A DNA stretch of 64,000 bases, taken from NCBI RefSeq assembly GCF_006439015.1, contig NZ_RCZG01000007.1, positions 124,001 to 188,000 on the forward strand, in the 5' to 3' direction. Position 1 is the stretch's first letter, and each line of letters begins with the position of its first letter. The position numbers and the translations under genes were made by a program. The DNA comes from Mycolicibacterium hodleri. Its GTDB lineage: Bacteria; Actinomycetota; Actinomycetes; Mycobacteriales; Mycobacteriaceae. Below, one piece after another: positions 34,044 to 43,682 of the stretch. Below the pieces are notes generated by a model. That model worked only from the letters and a program-made list of their open reading frames with translations. It was not told the DNA's origin and did no database searches.

Positions 34044-35152
34044 CAGTCCTCGCTCAACCAGCGGATGATGTCCGGGAACACGTCGATCTCCGCGTACTGG
34101 CCGAGGAACATGTCGAGATGTCCATATCCCGGGTATTCCTTGAAGCCGTGTTTGGGGGGCGCTCCTAGTGGCACGGGCGAATGGCGGTTGAAGAACTTCC
34201 ACGAGTTGCGCATCGCGATGGGGCGGAACGTGCGATTGTCGCCGCCGGTGATGAACGTGAAGACCGCGTCGGTTCTCGGGGCCTCCCGCCCGAGTTGCGT
34301 GGGGATCTCCGAATAGTCCATGGCGGGCACCAGGTGACCCTCCTTGAGACAAGCACGGGTCTGCCGAAACAAGCTCACCGGCACGTGCGCGAACTCACCC
34401 TCGATCCAGTCATGGGTGGACGGGTCGAGATTGTGGTGGCTCCACAGGGTCGGAAACCCCACGCCGTAAACGAAACTCGAGTGCTTGCACACTGCATTTC
34501 GACACTCGTGGTGAGTGACATCCACCAGGAAGTCCATCAGCTTCGCGCTGAAACTTGGCGCGTACAGTCCGTACTGCGGATCGAAGTAGTCGGTCATCTT
34601 GCCAAGCGTGGCCATCGCGATCGGCAGTTTGATTGCCGCAGCGTTGCGCACCTTCGGGGTCATCGCGGTCGAATTCGCCACTACTCGCGTCACTTCCGGC
34701 AGAAGTCCCGAGGCAATGGACATCGTGAAGGCGTGTGAGCCTTGGCAATGCACCACCGCCTTGATGGTCTTCTTCTTGGTCAGCTCGAGGATCTTCACCA
34801 CGGCAGCTGGAAAGTCGAAGACGGCCGCGTGATCGAGGGTATATTCAGACGGCTCCAGGTCAATGCTGGAGCGCCAGTTCAGTATCCACACGTCGAAGCC
34901 TGCCGCGGAGAGCATCGCGGGCAGGGTGATGATGTCGGGCGGACAGAACAGGTTCGCGCGGACCCCGGCGCCGTGCACCAGCATCACCGGACCCATGTCG
35001 GTCGTACCTGGCACCGGTGGCAGATGCTTGAAGTTGAGCTCGAAGCCGTCCTTCGCCGTGAACCACACGGTCTCCACGGCGGGCAACTGGACCCCGTAGG
35101 GTGACCGCAACGAGATGTCGGTGTTCCGCGGAGCGATGAAGCGGCGCATCAT
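34043..35152 (-). CDS. Alpha/beta hydrolase with cysteine nucleophile
   Basis: This 369-residue protein has VMLVHGAGVRAN as the oxyanion segment and the elbow AVVHCQGSHAF. The nucleophile position is Cys136, not Ser. The likely acid is in FITGGDNRTF and the His in EYPGYGHLDMF. Cysteine at this site is known from PHA synthases and from hydrolase domains fused to GMC oxidases. Acyl transfer rather than plain hydrolysis is therefore possible. I use the ATG-ATG at 35152, which overlaps the regulator stop; sequence further upstream in frame is antisense of the regulator gene. Confidence 0.82.
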   Translation of the reverse strand: MMRRFIAPRNTDISLRSPYGVQLPAVETVWFTAKDGFELNFKHLPPVPGTTDMGPVMLVHGAGVRANLFCPPDIITLPAMLSAAGFDVWILNWRSSIDLEPSEYTLDHAAVFDFPAAVVKILELTKKKTIKAVVHCQGSHAFTMSIASGLLPEVTRVVANSTAMTPKVRNAAAIKLPIAMATLGKMTDYFDPQYGLYAPSFSAKLMDFLVDVTHHECRNAVCKHSSFVYGVGFPTLWSHHNLDPSTHDWIEGEFAHVPVSLFRQTRACLKEGHLVPAMDYSEIPTQLGREAPRTDAVFTFITGGDNRTFRPIAMRNSWKFFNRHSPVPLGAPPKHGFKEYPGYGHLDMFLGQYAEIDVFPDIIRWLSED

Positions 35153-37776
35153 GTTCGGCCGTCCGAGGGCAGCATCTGCGGACTGGTCTGCACCATCGTC
35201 GACAGCGCGGACCGGTCGGGCAGCCCGAGCTTCATGCACGCCTTGTAGACGTGTCCCTCGACGGTCCGGACCGACACGCACATCTGGCCGGCGATCGCCT
35301 TGTTGGTCATCCCCTGCGCAACCATGACGGCGACCTCTCGTTCGCGGCCGGTGAGCGGCAATGGATTCAACACCTTCTCCAAGGCGGGTGTCGCGGGATT
35401 GCCACAGCGTTGCGCCAGTGCCGCGGCGCACCCCTTGGCCGCGAGTTCCCCGGCGCGGTGACCAGCGGCTTGGTACACGCGCGCCGCTTGCGCGGCAGCA
35501 TCGGCGGCCACGGCCAGCATCCCAGCCTCCTCGAGTGCCGCGGACACCGCCTCCAACGCCGGCCCGTCGGAATCGGCCAGCGCTTGGCCGTGCGCGATGC
35601 AGAGCCGCCCTGCCGCACAGTCGATCTGCGCGTTCATTCGGCGCGCCGCGGCCAACCCGTTGACGTCGCCGAGCCTGACGGCGTCATGCACCGCACGCAG
35701 CGCGACGGCCGCCTGTCCGGACTGCTCGGCCGCGTGGATGGCGTCGCGCGCCGACGCGACGGCACCACGGATGTCCCGCGCCGCGGCGAGCGTCCATGCC
35801 CGTGCGATCGCCAGGTCGGGGGCGTACAGCGCGGAGCGCATCCCGTGCGAGGCCACGGCACGATCCAGCGCCGCGGCGGCTTCGGCGGAGCGACCTTGCT
35901 GTCCGAGCGCTTGCGCCAGTCCGATGAGAGCCAGAGGACCCCAGCTGTAACCGGTGGACGTCAGCGCCGCGGCGGCCTGACGAAAGAGGGTGGCGGCCTC
36001 CTCCAGGGTTCCGCGCGCCATCAGCGTATGACCGAGAACGACCTCCCCGATGGCCCGGCCGGGCTGCTGAAATTCCGAGAAGCTCTGGTAGTGCCGCGCG
36101 AGGTCTTCGGCGGCCCTGGTCTCGCCCGCCATGATCAACCCCAACGTCTGGCCGAGACCGATGGTGAACCGCAGCAGACCGGGGTGCGTGGCGCCGAGCC
36201 CGCGTTGGGCGAGTACCTCGACGTCCCCGAACCGGCCGAGCCGTGCGCTGGACAGCGTGGCCGTCGCCGCCGCCCAGGCCACCGCAAGATCAAGCGCTGC
36301 AGGCGATTCGAGCACGGCGGAGGCTACTCGGACGGCATGGTCGGGATCACCGCTGCTCATGGCGAAGGTCGCCGCCAGCGCGTCGAGGGTGTGGTAGGCG
36401 GCGGGCTCGGAGATGCGCGCCCGCATGTCGGCCAGGTAGAGCATCGCGTCGCTGGACTCCGATAACATCCAGAATCTGTTGGCGGCCTTGGGAAGTGTCC
36501 ACGCGGTCATATCCCATTCGGACAGCGTGTCCGGATCGACGGGGTCCAGCACCTCGTCCGCGTCACGCCCGCGGCCCTGCCACGACAGTGAGTGTGCCAG
36601 CGGGAGCCGCGCCGACAGGTCCCCGGACTGTGCGAGCGCGCCTCGCGCCAACCGTTCACCAAATTCCAGGTCGCCCATGCGCATTGCCTCCCAGGACAAA
36701 GTGACCAGGTCACTCGCATCGGGGGGCGAGTCGGTGTCGAGCGCCAGTCCCGCGATCCGCAACCGACCGCCGATGTCGGTAGGAGCGTCGTTCGACAGTT
36801 GCCCGACGAGCAACTTGCGCAACCTGCGGACGGCGAGTCGTCCGAGCCCAGAACGAATGCGCTCGGTATACAGCGGATGGAAGGGATGTACGAGAAGGCT
36901 GCCACCGTGATCACTCACCGTGACGACTCCGGCCGTCTCTGCGCGGTCGACCGCTTCGAGGCCCGCGACCTCGGCGAGATCCGACACCGCGAGCGGCTCC
37001 TCCACCGCTAGAAACTCGAGCACGGTTCTGACATCTGGGGCGAGAGCACTCAGGTGTTGATCGATCAGCGTCGACAGCTGCGGAGTGAGGGGCATTTCGC
37101 CGCGCAGCTGCCAGACCCCCTCGACTTGGCGCAGCGAGCCCGTGTTCACCGCAGCCTCGACGAGGTGGCGCAGGTAGAGCGGGTTCCCCTGACTGACGTC
37201 GAACATCCGATCAGAACTCACGCCCTCGACAGGACCGCCGAGAACCTGCTCGAGCAGTACCGCGGATTCGTCTGAGTCGAAGGGACGGATGTCGCAACGC
37301 TCCAGGATGCCGTCCTTCCACAGCGCGATGACCGCGTCGGGGCAGCGCTCGCCGTCGCGCACGGTCAACAACACCCGAGCCAATCCGTTGAGCGCGAGTT
37401 GATGGACGAGCGTGGCCGACAACGTGTCGAGGTGGTGGGCATCGTCGACGACGAGGGTCAGCCCCTGCGCGGCATCGAGGCGCAACGCGTCCTGCGCCAT
37501 CCGGAGCAATATCGCGGGTTCGTCGGCGCCGGCGAACTCGATCAGGTGACTAAAGGCTCCGAACGGAATGAGTTTGGCCGACTCGGTCGCGGAGACCCAC
37601 CGTGACGTGACGCGCGGATTCTCCTTCGCGAAGGCCTTGGCGGCCGCGCGAGCCATCACCGTCTTGCCCACGCCGGGCGCACCGACCAGTACCGCGCCAC
37701 GCCCCGAGCCGATTGCGGATTCGAGCTGCTTTCGCGTCGCACCCCGCCCCGCCGTCATCCAGCGAACCCCCACCAC
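35149..37776 (-). CDS. Large LuxR-type (LAL) ATPase regulator
   Basis: This 875-residue protein has an intact P-loop VGAPGVGKT (31-39), Walker B LTLVVDDAHHLD, a helical-repeat middle from about 370 to 790, and a C-terminal LuxR domain (PLTGREREVAVMVAQGMTNK, then VSVRTVEGHVYKACMKLG). It is a signal-integrating activator; the ligand is unknown. It overlaps the Cys-hydrolase gene by four bases and so is probably cotranscribed with it and the small partner protein. With the regulator at 28572 it brackets the GMC cluster. It diverges from the receiver-domain gene. Confidence 0.92.
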   Translation of the reverse strand: MVGVRWMTAGRGATRKQLESAIGSGRGAVLVGAPGVGKTVMARAAAKAFAKENPRVTSRWVSATESAKLIPFGAFSHLIEFAGADEPAILLRMAQDALRLDAAQGLTLVVDDAHHLDTLSATLVHQLALNGLARVLLTVRDGERCPDAVIALWKDGILERCDIRPFDSDESAVLLEQVLGGPVEGVSSDRMFDVSQGNPLYLRHLVEAAVNTGSLRQVEGVWQLRGEMPLTPQLSTLIDQHLSALAPDVRTVLEFLAVEEPLAVSDLAEVAGLEAVDRAETAGVVTVSDHGGSLLVHPFHPLYTERIRSGLGRLAVRRLRKLLVGQLSNDAPTDIGGRLRIAGLALDTDSPPDASDLVTLSWEAMRMGDLEFGERLARGALAQSGDLSARLPLAHSLSWQGRGRDADEVLDPVDPDTLSEWDMTAWTLPKAANRFWMLSESSDAMLYLADMRARISEPAAYHTLDALAATFAMSSGDPDHAVRVASAVLESPAALDLAVAWAAATATLSSARLGRFGDVEVLAQRGLGATHPGLLRFTIGLGQTLGLIMAGETRAAEDLARHYQSFSEFQQPGRAIGEVVLGHTLMARGTLEEAATLFRQAAAALTSTGYSWGPLALIGLAQALGQQGRSAEAAAALDRAVASHGMRSALYAPDLAIARAWTLAAARDIRGAVASARDAIHAAEQSGQAAVALRAVHDAVRLGDVNGLAAARRMNAQIDCAAGRLCIAHGQALADSDGPALEAVSAALEEAGMLAVAADAAAQAARVYQAAGHRAGELAAKGCAAALAQRCGNPATPALEKVLNPLPLTGREREVAVMVAQGMTNKAIAGQMCVSVRTVEGHVYKACMKLGLPDRSALSTMVQTSPQMLPSDGRT

Positions 37777-37954
37777 AGGTGGATCCTATGCTTGACCGCC
37801 CCGACTCATCGGGTAAATCAATCGCGGCAACCAAACGGCACTACGTCGAAATCGATTCCCTCGGCCACGTTCGGAACGTGGGATGGGTCGCCGCAGCTCG
37901 CCGTCGACCCCGTATCCGCACCGCGCGCTGGGCACTCGTCGTAGCATCGGCAGC

Positions 37955-38350
37955 GTGCCCGAGTCGACGCTGAAGATCCTGGTCTACAGCGACAACGCGC
38001 GCACGCGCGATCAGGTGCGCAGTGCGCTGGGCAAGCGGGTTCACCCCGACCTCCCCGAACTGGAGTATCTGGACGTCGCCACCGCGCCGGTGGTCGTCGA
38101 CCAACTCGACAAGGGCGGCATCGACCTCGCGATCCTGGACGGCGAGGCCACCCCTGCGGGCGGGATGGGCCTGGCGAAGCAACTGAAGGACGAGTTGGCG
38201 CACTGCCCGCCGATCCTGGTGCTGACCGGCCGCCCGGATGACGCCTGGCTGGCCTCGTGGTCGCGGGCGGAAGCGGCCGTTTCGCACCCGATCGACCCGA
38301 TCCGACTGGGCGAAGCGGTCGCATCCCTGCTGCGCTCAATCACGCCGTAA
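37955..38350 (+). CDS. Stand-alone receiver-like response regulator (Rv3143-like)
   Basis: This 131-residue protein is close to Rv3143 as I recall it: TLKILVYSDNARTRDQV, then DLAILDGEATPAGGMGLAK and PPILVLTGRPDDAWLASWSR. It has the receiver fold with Asp in AILDGEA near the phospho-acceptor place but no output domain. Its conserved location just upstream of nuoA in mycobacteria suggests a link to respiration. I use GTG 37955, since the longer frame adds an Arg/Pro-rich leader not seen in the homologue. The partner kinase is not nearby. Confidence 0.85.
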   Translation: MPESTLKILVYSDNARTRDQVRSALGKRVHPDLPELEYLDVATAPVVVDQLDKGGIDLAILDGEATPAGGMGLAKQLKDELAHCPPILVLTGRPDDAWLASWSRAEAAVSHPIDPIRLGEAVASLLRSITP

Positions 38351-38521
38351 CCAGCACGAAACACGCTGGCACCATTCACTTCTCGCTTTGATCTTGTCGC
38401 AAGATGCAGATACCCAGCTGCTTCGCTGGATCCTATCCAAAATGCGCCGAGCCGACCGTTAACCAGACTAAGCTGTGTCCTAGCTCACATCGCCGGCCCA
38501 ACGAGGGAGCGACACATCGGT

Positions 38522-38896
38522 ATGAACGCTTATCTGCCCATTCTGGTTCTCGGCGTGATCGCGGCTGCGTTCGCGATCGGATCGGTAGGCATCGCGGTCC
38601 TGATCGGACCGCGGCGCTACAACCGGGCCAAACTCGAGGCCTACGAATGCGGCATCGAACCCGTCGCGCCAGGATCACCAGGCGACCTGCAGACCGGACA
38701 GCGATTTCCGGTGAAGTACTACCTCACCGCGATGTTGTTCATCGTCTTCGACATCGAGATCGTGTTCCTCTACCCGTGGGCCGTGGCGTTCGACTCGCTC
38801 GGACTGTTCGCCGTCGTCGAAATGCTCCTGTTCATGCTCACCGTCTTCGTCGCCTACGCGTACGTGTGGCGGCGCGGCGGACTCTCGTGGGACTAG
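38522..38896 (+). CDS. nuoA: NADH-quinone oxidoreductase subunit A
   Basis: This 124-residue membrane subunit of complex I has three helices, with the conserved loop YECGIEPVAPGS and FIVFDIEIVFLYPWAV. It starts the 14-gene operon. The 171 bases before it hold the expected promoter, but hexamers are not clear; GAGGGAG lies 12 bases before the ATG. Complex I couples NADH oxidation to proton transfer. Confidence 0.96.
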   Translation: MNAYLPILVLGVIAAAFAIGSVGIAVLIGPRRYNRAKLEAYECGIEPVAPGSPGDLQTGQRFPVKYYLTAMLFIVFDIEIVFLYPWAVAFDSLGLFAVVEMLLFMLTVFVAYAYVWRRGGLSWD

Positions 38897-38912
38897 CCGG
38901 GGAATTGGATTA

Positions 38913-39470
38913 ATGGGACTCGAAGAACAACTACCGGGTGGCATCCTTCTCTCGACGTTGGAGAAGGTCGCCGGATACGTCCGCAAGGGGTCGCTATGGC
39001 CCGCCACGTTCGGACTGGCGTGTTGCGCCATCGAGATGATGGCGACGGCAGGACCACGGTTCGACATCGCCCGATTCGGCATGGAACGGTTCTCGGCGAC
39101 TCCGAGACAGGCCGATCTGATGATCGTGGCGGGGCGCGTCAGCCAGAAGATGGCACCGGTGCTGCGGCAGGTGTACGACCAGATGGCCGAACCCAAGTGG
39201 GTGCTCTCCATGGGGGTCTGTGCGTCGTCGGGCGGAATGTTCAACAACTACGCCATCGTGCAGGGCGTCGACCACATCGTTCCCGTCGACATCTACCTAC
39301 CGGGCTGCCCGCCGCGTCCCGAGATGCTTCTGAACGCAATCCTCATGTTGCACGCCAAGATTCAGGAGATGCCACTGGGCGTCAACCGTGCCGAGGCCAT
39401 CGCAGCAGCGGAGCAGGCCGCACTCGCCTCTCGGCCGACCATCGAGCTCAAGGGGTTGCTGCGCTCGTGA
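38913..39470 (+). CDS. nuoB: NADH-quinone oxidoreductase subunit B
   Basis: This 185-residue peripheral subunit carries cluster N2, the last iron-sulphur centre before quinone. Ligands are the Cys pair 37-38 in FGLACCAIEMM, Cys103 in SMGVCASSGG and Cys132 in LPGCPPRPE. It is 16 bases after nuoA, and its stop overlaps the nuoC start. Confidence 0.97.
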   Translation: MGLEEQLPGGILLSTLEKVAGYVRKGSLWPATFGLACCAIEMMATAGPRFDIARFGMERFSATPRQADLMIVAGRVSQKMAPVLRQVYDQMAEPKWVLSMGVCASSGGMFNNYAIVQGVDHIVPVDIYLPGCPPRPEMLLNAILMLHAKIQEMPLGVNRAEAIAAAEQAALASRPTIELKGLLRS

Positions 39471-40174
39471 CGGCAAACGGCGGCGACCCCGGAAACGGCA
39501 AGGACACCGGAAACGGCAGGGACGAGGTGATCGGCCGGCGGCGGGGCATGTTCGGCGTCAAGGGCAGCGGCGACACGTCGGGCTACGGCAGGCTGGTCCG
39601 CGAGGTTGCTCTGCCGGGCAGTTCGCCGCGGCCCTACGGCGGCTACTTCGACGACGTCGTCGACACGCTGGCGGAAGTGCTCGGCGAGGACGCATTCACC
39701 GCCGCCATCGAGAGCGTGGTGGTATTCCGCGACGAGCTCACCCTCGAGGTGCGTCGCGAACACCTTAGGGCCGTCGCGCAGGCGCTTCGCGACGACGCGG
39801 CGCTGCGGTTCGAACTGTGCCTCGGAGCTTCCGGCGTTCACTATCCCGGCGACGCCGACCGCGAACTGCACGTCGTCTACCCGCTGATGTCCATTACGCA
39901 CAACCGCCGAATCCGCGTCGAGGTGGCTGCACCCGACGCGGATCCCCATGTGCCATCCCTGTTCTCGGTGTACCCCACCACCGATTGGCACGAGCGCGAG
40001 ACGTACGACTTCTTCGGCGTCGTCTTCGACGGACACCCGTCTCTCACCCGCATTGAGATGCCCGACGACTGGGTGGGACATCCACAACGCAAGGACTACC
40101 CGTTGGGCGGCATCCCCGTGGAGTACCACGGCGCCGAGATTCAACCGCCCGACCAGCGGAGGTCATACAACTGA
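39467..40174 (+). CDS. nuoC: NADH-quinone oxidoreductase subunit C
   Basis: This 235-residue subunit has a Gly/Asn-rich first 25 residues, then the 30-kDa-subunit fold with HERETYDFFGVVFDGHP and HPQRKDYPLGG. It stands separate from NuoD, as in mycobacteria. The GTG at 39467 overlaps the nuoB stop by four bases; the end overlaps nuoD by one. Confidence 0.95.
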   Translation: MTANGGDPGNGKDTGNGRDEVIGRRRGMFGVKGSGDTSGYGRLVREVALPGSSPRPYGGYFDDVVDTLAEVLGEDAFTAAIESVVVFRDELTLEVRREHLRAVAQALRDDAALRFELCLGASGVHYPGDADRELHVVYPLMSITHNRRIRVEVAAPDADPHVPSLFSVYPTTDWHERETYDFFGVVFDGHPSLTRIEMPDDWVGHPQRKDYPLGGIPVEYHGAEIQPPDQRRSYN

Positions 40175-41490
40175 TGACCAAACCCGACAACCCGCCCGAA
40201 GAGATCCTTGTCACGGTGGGCGGTGAAGACTGGCAGGAAGTCGTCAACGCCGCTCGAGACAGTGCCGTCGCCGGCGAACGCATCGTCGTCAACATGGGGC
40301 CTCAGCATCCGTCGACCCACGGCGTCCTTCGTCTCATCCTCGAGATCGAGGGCGAGACGATCACCGAGATCCGCTGCGGGATTGGCTACTTGCACACCGG
40401 GATCGAAAAGAACCTCGAGTTCCGCAACTGGACCCAGGGCGTCACCTTCGTGACACGGATGGACTATCTGTCACCGTTCTTCAACGAGACGGCGTACTGC
40501 CTCGGTGTCGAGAAACTGCTCGACGTCACCGACGACATTCCGGAGCGCGCAAGCGTGATCAGGGTGATGCTGATGGAGCTCAACCGCATTTCCAGCCACC
40601 TGGTGGCGTTGGCGACCGGCGGCATGGAGCTCGGCTCGATGTCGGCCATGTTCTTCGGGTTCCGCGAACGCGAACTGGTGCTATCGGTGTTCGAGACCAT
40701 CACCGGTCTCCGGATGAACCATGCCTACATCCGGCCCGGCGGGCTGGCCGCCGACCTGCCCGACGAAGCGATACCTCAGCTCAAGGAGCTGCTGGAGCTG
40801 ATGCCGAAGCGGTTGCGCGACATGGAGAATCTGCTCAACGAGAACTACATCTGGAAGGCCCGGACTCAGGGCATCGGCTACCTCGACCTGACCGGCTGCA
40901 TGGCCTTGGGCGTCACCGGCCCGTGCCTGCGCTCGACCGGTCTGCCCCACGATCTGCGCCGCGCTCAGCCCTACTGTGGGTACGAGTCCTACGACTTCGA
41001 CGTCATCACCACCGACGAATGCGACGCCTACGGCCGCTACATGATCCGGGTCCGGGAGATGCGCGAGTCGTTGAAGATCGTCGAACAGTGTCTGGACAGA
41101 CTGAAGCCAGGCCCGGTGATGATCACCGACAAGAAGCTGGCCTGGCCGGCCGACCTCAAAGTCGGGCCCGACGGTCTCGGCAACTCACCCGAGCACATCG
41201 CCAAGATCATGGGCGGTTCGATGGAGGCTCTGATCCACCACTTCAAATTGGTCACCGAGGGCATCCGCGTGCCCGCCGGCCAGGTGTACGTCGCCGTCGA
41301 ATCGCCTCGGGGCGAGCTCGGCGTTCACATGGTGTCGGACGGCGGAACCCGCCCCTACCGCGTGCACTACCGCGACCCGTCGTTCACCAATCTGCAGGCG
41401 GTAGCAGCGATGTGCGAAGGCGGCATGGTCGCCGACGCCATCGCGGCAGTGGCGTCGATCGACCCGGTGATGGGCGGGGTGGACAGATGA
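40174..41490 (+). CDS. nuoD: NADH-quinone oxidoreductase subunit D
   Basis: This 438-residue 49-kDa-type subunit forms the quinone site with NuoB. It has VNMGPQHPSTHGVLRL near the N-terminus, GYLHTGIEKN, and the C-terminal DPVMGGVDR. The former hydrogenase metal Cys ligands are absent, as expected. The ribosome binding site GGAGG lies within the end of nuoC. Confidence 0.97.
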   Translation: MTKPDNPPEEILVTVGGEDWQEVVNAARDSAVAGERIVVNMGPQHPSTHGVLRLILEIEGETITEIRCGIGYLHTGIEKNLEFRNWTQGVTFVTRMDYLSPFFNETAYCLGVEKLLDVTDDIPERASVIRVMLMELNRISSHLVALATGGMELGSMSAMFFGFRERELVLSVFETITGLRMNHAYIRPGGLAADLPDEAIPQLKELLELMPKRLRDMENLLNENYIWKARTQGIGYLDLTGCMALGVTGPCLRSTGLPHDLRRAQPYCGYESYDFDVITTDECDAYGRYMIRVREMRESLKIVEQCLDRLKPGPVMITDKKLAWPADLKVGPDGLGNSPEHIAKIMGGSMEALIHHFKLVTEGIRVPAGQVYVAVESPRGELGVHMVSDGGTRPYRVHYRDPSFTNLQAVAAMCEGGMVADAIAAVASIDPVMGGVDR

Positions 41491-42332
41491 GCGTCGTCGA
41501 TCTGCAACTGGGCCCGCGGCCCGACGAGCCGGGGCCGCCGATATCGGCTGGGCCACGGGAGTATTCGGCCGAGGTGACGCAGCGACTGGCCGCAGACGCA
41601 ACACTCGTCATCGCCAAGTATCCCGAGGCCCGGTCGGCACTGCTACCCCTACTGCACCTGGTGCAGGCCGAGGACGGTTACCTCACACCCGCGGGGATCT
41701 CCTTCTGCGCAGCAGAATTGAGCCTTAGTCCCGCCGAGGTGACCGCGGTCGCGACGTTCTACTCGATGTACCGCCGCACCCCAACCGGGGAGTATCTGGT
41801 CGGCGTGTGCACCAACACGTTGTGCGCGGTCATGGGCGGTGATGCGATCCTCGAGGTACTTGAAGACCATCTCGGCCTACACGCCGGGCAGACCACCGGT
41901 GACGGAAAGGTCACCCTTGAGCACATCGAGTGCAACGCCGCGTGCGACTACGCGCCGGTAATCATGGTGAACTGGGAGTTCTTCGACAACCAGACACCCA
42001 CGTCGGCAAGGGATCTGGTCGACGACCTGCGTTCGGGGACACCCGTCACCCCGACGCGCGGCGCCCCGCTGTGCACGTTCCGCGAAACCGCGATGATCCT
42101 GGCCGGTTTCGCCGACCAGCGGCCTGGCGCCAACGATGCCCCCGCCGGTGACGCCACGCTTGCCGGCCTGCGAATCGCGCGCGAGCGCAAGATGACCGCG
42201 CCCGATGTCGGCGAATCCAGTGGCACTGCACGCGGACCCGATGACGAGCAGCTGACCAAGGAGGCCAAGCGCGACGAGCCCTCCCCCGGCCCGTCGGCCG
42301 ACGTGCCTGCGAAGAACGGAGCACCCGAGTGA
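41487..42332 (+). CDS. nuoE: NADH-quinone oxidoreductase subunit E, with long tail
   Basis: This 281-residue 24-kDa-type subunit holds a 2Fe-2S cluster on Cys108, Cys113, Cys149 and Cys153 (CTNTLC and ECNAACD). The domain ends at about 190. A low-complexity tail of some 80 residues, rich in Ala, Pro, Asp and Lys, follows and is probably disordered. It overlaps nuoD and nuoF by four bases each. Confidence 0.95.
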   Translation: MSVVDLQLGPRPDEPGPPISAGPREYSAEVTQRLAADATLVIAKYPEARSALLPLLHLVQAEDGYLTPAGISFCAAELSLSPAEVTAVATFYSMYRRTPTGEYLVGVCTNTLCAVMGGDAILEVLEDHLGLHAGQTTGDGKVTLEHIECNAACDYAPVIMVNWEFFDNQTPTSARDLVDDLRSGTPVTPTRGAPLCTFRETAMILAGFADQRPGANDAPAGDATLAGLRIARERKMTAPDVGESSGTARGPDDEQLTKEAKRDEPSPGPSADVPAKNGAPE

Positions 42333-43675
42333 CGTTGACGCCGGTGCTGAGCAGCTATTGGGACGAACCGTCGTCGTGGACCATGGAGTGCTACCAGCGA
42401 CACGACGGCTATCAGGCACTACGGACCGCGCTGGCGATGGATCCCGACGCAGTGATTGGCACCGTCAAGGACTCCGGGCTGCGTGGCAGGGGCGGCGCCG
42501 GATTCCCGACCGGTCAGAAGTGGTCATTCATCCCGCAGGAGCGGAGCCCGCGGAGCGACCAGAAGGTCCAGGGCACGGTGGGCGCGGGCGCCAAGCCGCA
42601 CTATTTGGTGATTAACGCCGACGAGTCGGAACCGGGCACCTGCAAGGACATGCCCCTGCTGCTGGCCACGCCGCACGTCCTGGTCGAGGGTGCCATCATC
42701 GCGGCCTACGCGATCCGGGCACGCCACGCGTTCGTCTACGTCCGCGGTGAGGTGCTGCCCGTGCTGCGCAGGCTGCAGACCGCCGTGGCCGTGGCCTACG
42801 CGTCCGGATTCCTCGGCAGGGACATCCTGGGGTCGGGCTTCGATCTGGACTTGGTGGTGCATGCGGGCGCGGGCGCCTACATCTGTGGTGAGGAGACCGC
42901 GCTGCTCGACTCGCTGGAGGGCAGACGGGGCCAACCGCGCCTGCGCCCGCCGTTCCCCGCCGTGGCCGGCCTCTACGCCTGCCCGACGGTGGTCAACAAC
43001 GTCGAAACCATCGCGAGCGTGCCCGCCATCATCCGTGGTGGTGTCGACTGGTTCACATCGATGGGATCCGAGAAGTCTCCCGGCTTTACGCTCTACTCGT
43101 TGTCCGGTCACGTCACCACACCCGGGCAGTACGAGGCGCCGCTGGGCATCACCCTGCGCGAACTGCTGGACCTCGCGGGCGGAGTGCGGGCCGGACACGC
43201 GCTGAAGTTCTGGACACCCGGAGGATCGTCCACTCCCCTGCTGACCTCGGAACACCTCGACGTCCCACTGGATTACGAGGGGATGGCGGGCGTCGGCTCG
43301 ATGCTGGGCACCAAGGCGCTGCAGATCTTCGACGAGACGACCTGCGTGGTGCGGGCGGTCCGCCGTTGGACGCAGTTCTATGCACACGAGTCCTGCGGCA
43401 AGTGCACACCATGCCGCGAGGGCACTTACTGGTTGGCTCAGATCTACGAACGCCTCGAGGATGGCACCGGGCGGCCGGAGGACCTCGACAAGCTGCTCGA
43501 CATCGCCGATGCGATCTTCGGCAAGTCGTTTTGCGCGCTCGGCGACGGCGCGGCCAGTCCCATCATCTCGTCGATCAAATACTTCCGCGACGAGTACGTC
43601 GCACATCTGGAGGGCGGATGCCCCTTCGACCCTCATGCCTCGATGCTCGCCTCACCGGAGGGAGCACTCACGTGA
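42329..43675 (+). CDS. nuoF: NADH-quinone oxidoreductase subunit F
   Basis: This 448-residue NADH-binding subunit has GLRGRGGAGFPTGQKW for NADH and FMN and GAGAYICGEETALL. The 4Fe-4S ligands are in ESCGKCTPCREG plus FCALGDGA. The GTG start overlaps nuoE. It is followed by the only sizeable gap in the operon, which holds an inverted repeat. Confidence 0.97.
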   Translation: MTLTPVLSSYWDEPSSWTMECYQRHDGYQALRTALAMDPDAVIGTVKDSGLRGRGGAGFPTGQKWSFIPQERSPRSDQKVQGTVGAGAKPHYLVINADESEPGTCKDMPLLLATPHVLVEGAIIAAYAIRARHAFVYVRGEVLPVLRRLQTAVAVAYASGFLGRDILGSGFDLDLVVHAGAGAYICGEETALLDSLEGRRGQPRLRPPFPAVAGLYACPTVVNNVETIASVPAIIRGGVDWFTSMGSEKSPGFTLYSLSGHVTTPGQYEAPLGITLRELLDLAGGVRAGHALKFWTPGGSSTPLLTSEHLDVPLDYEGMAGVGSMLGTKALQIFDETTCVVRAVRRWTQFYAHESCGKCTPCREGTYWLAQIYERLEDGTGRPEDLDKLLDIADAIFGKSFCALGDGAASPIISSIKYFRDEYVAHLEGGCPFDPHASMLASPEGALT

Positions 43676-43682
43676 ACCCCCT

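Noticed and set aside
35153..35431. N-terminal extension of the Cys-nucleophile hydrolase
   Set aside because: It lies inside the LuxR-type gene in another frame and has no protein-like pattern; ATG-ATG at 35152 is the coupled start.
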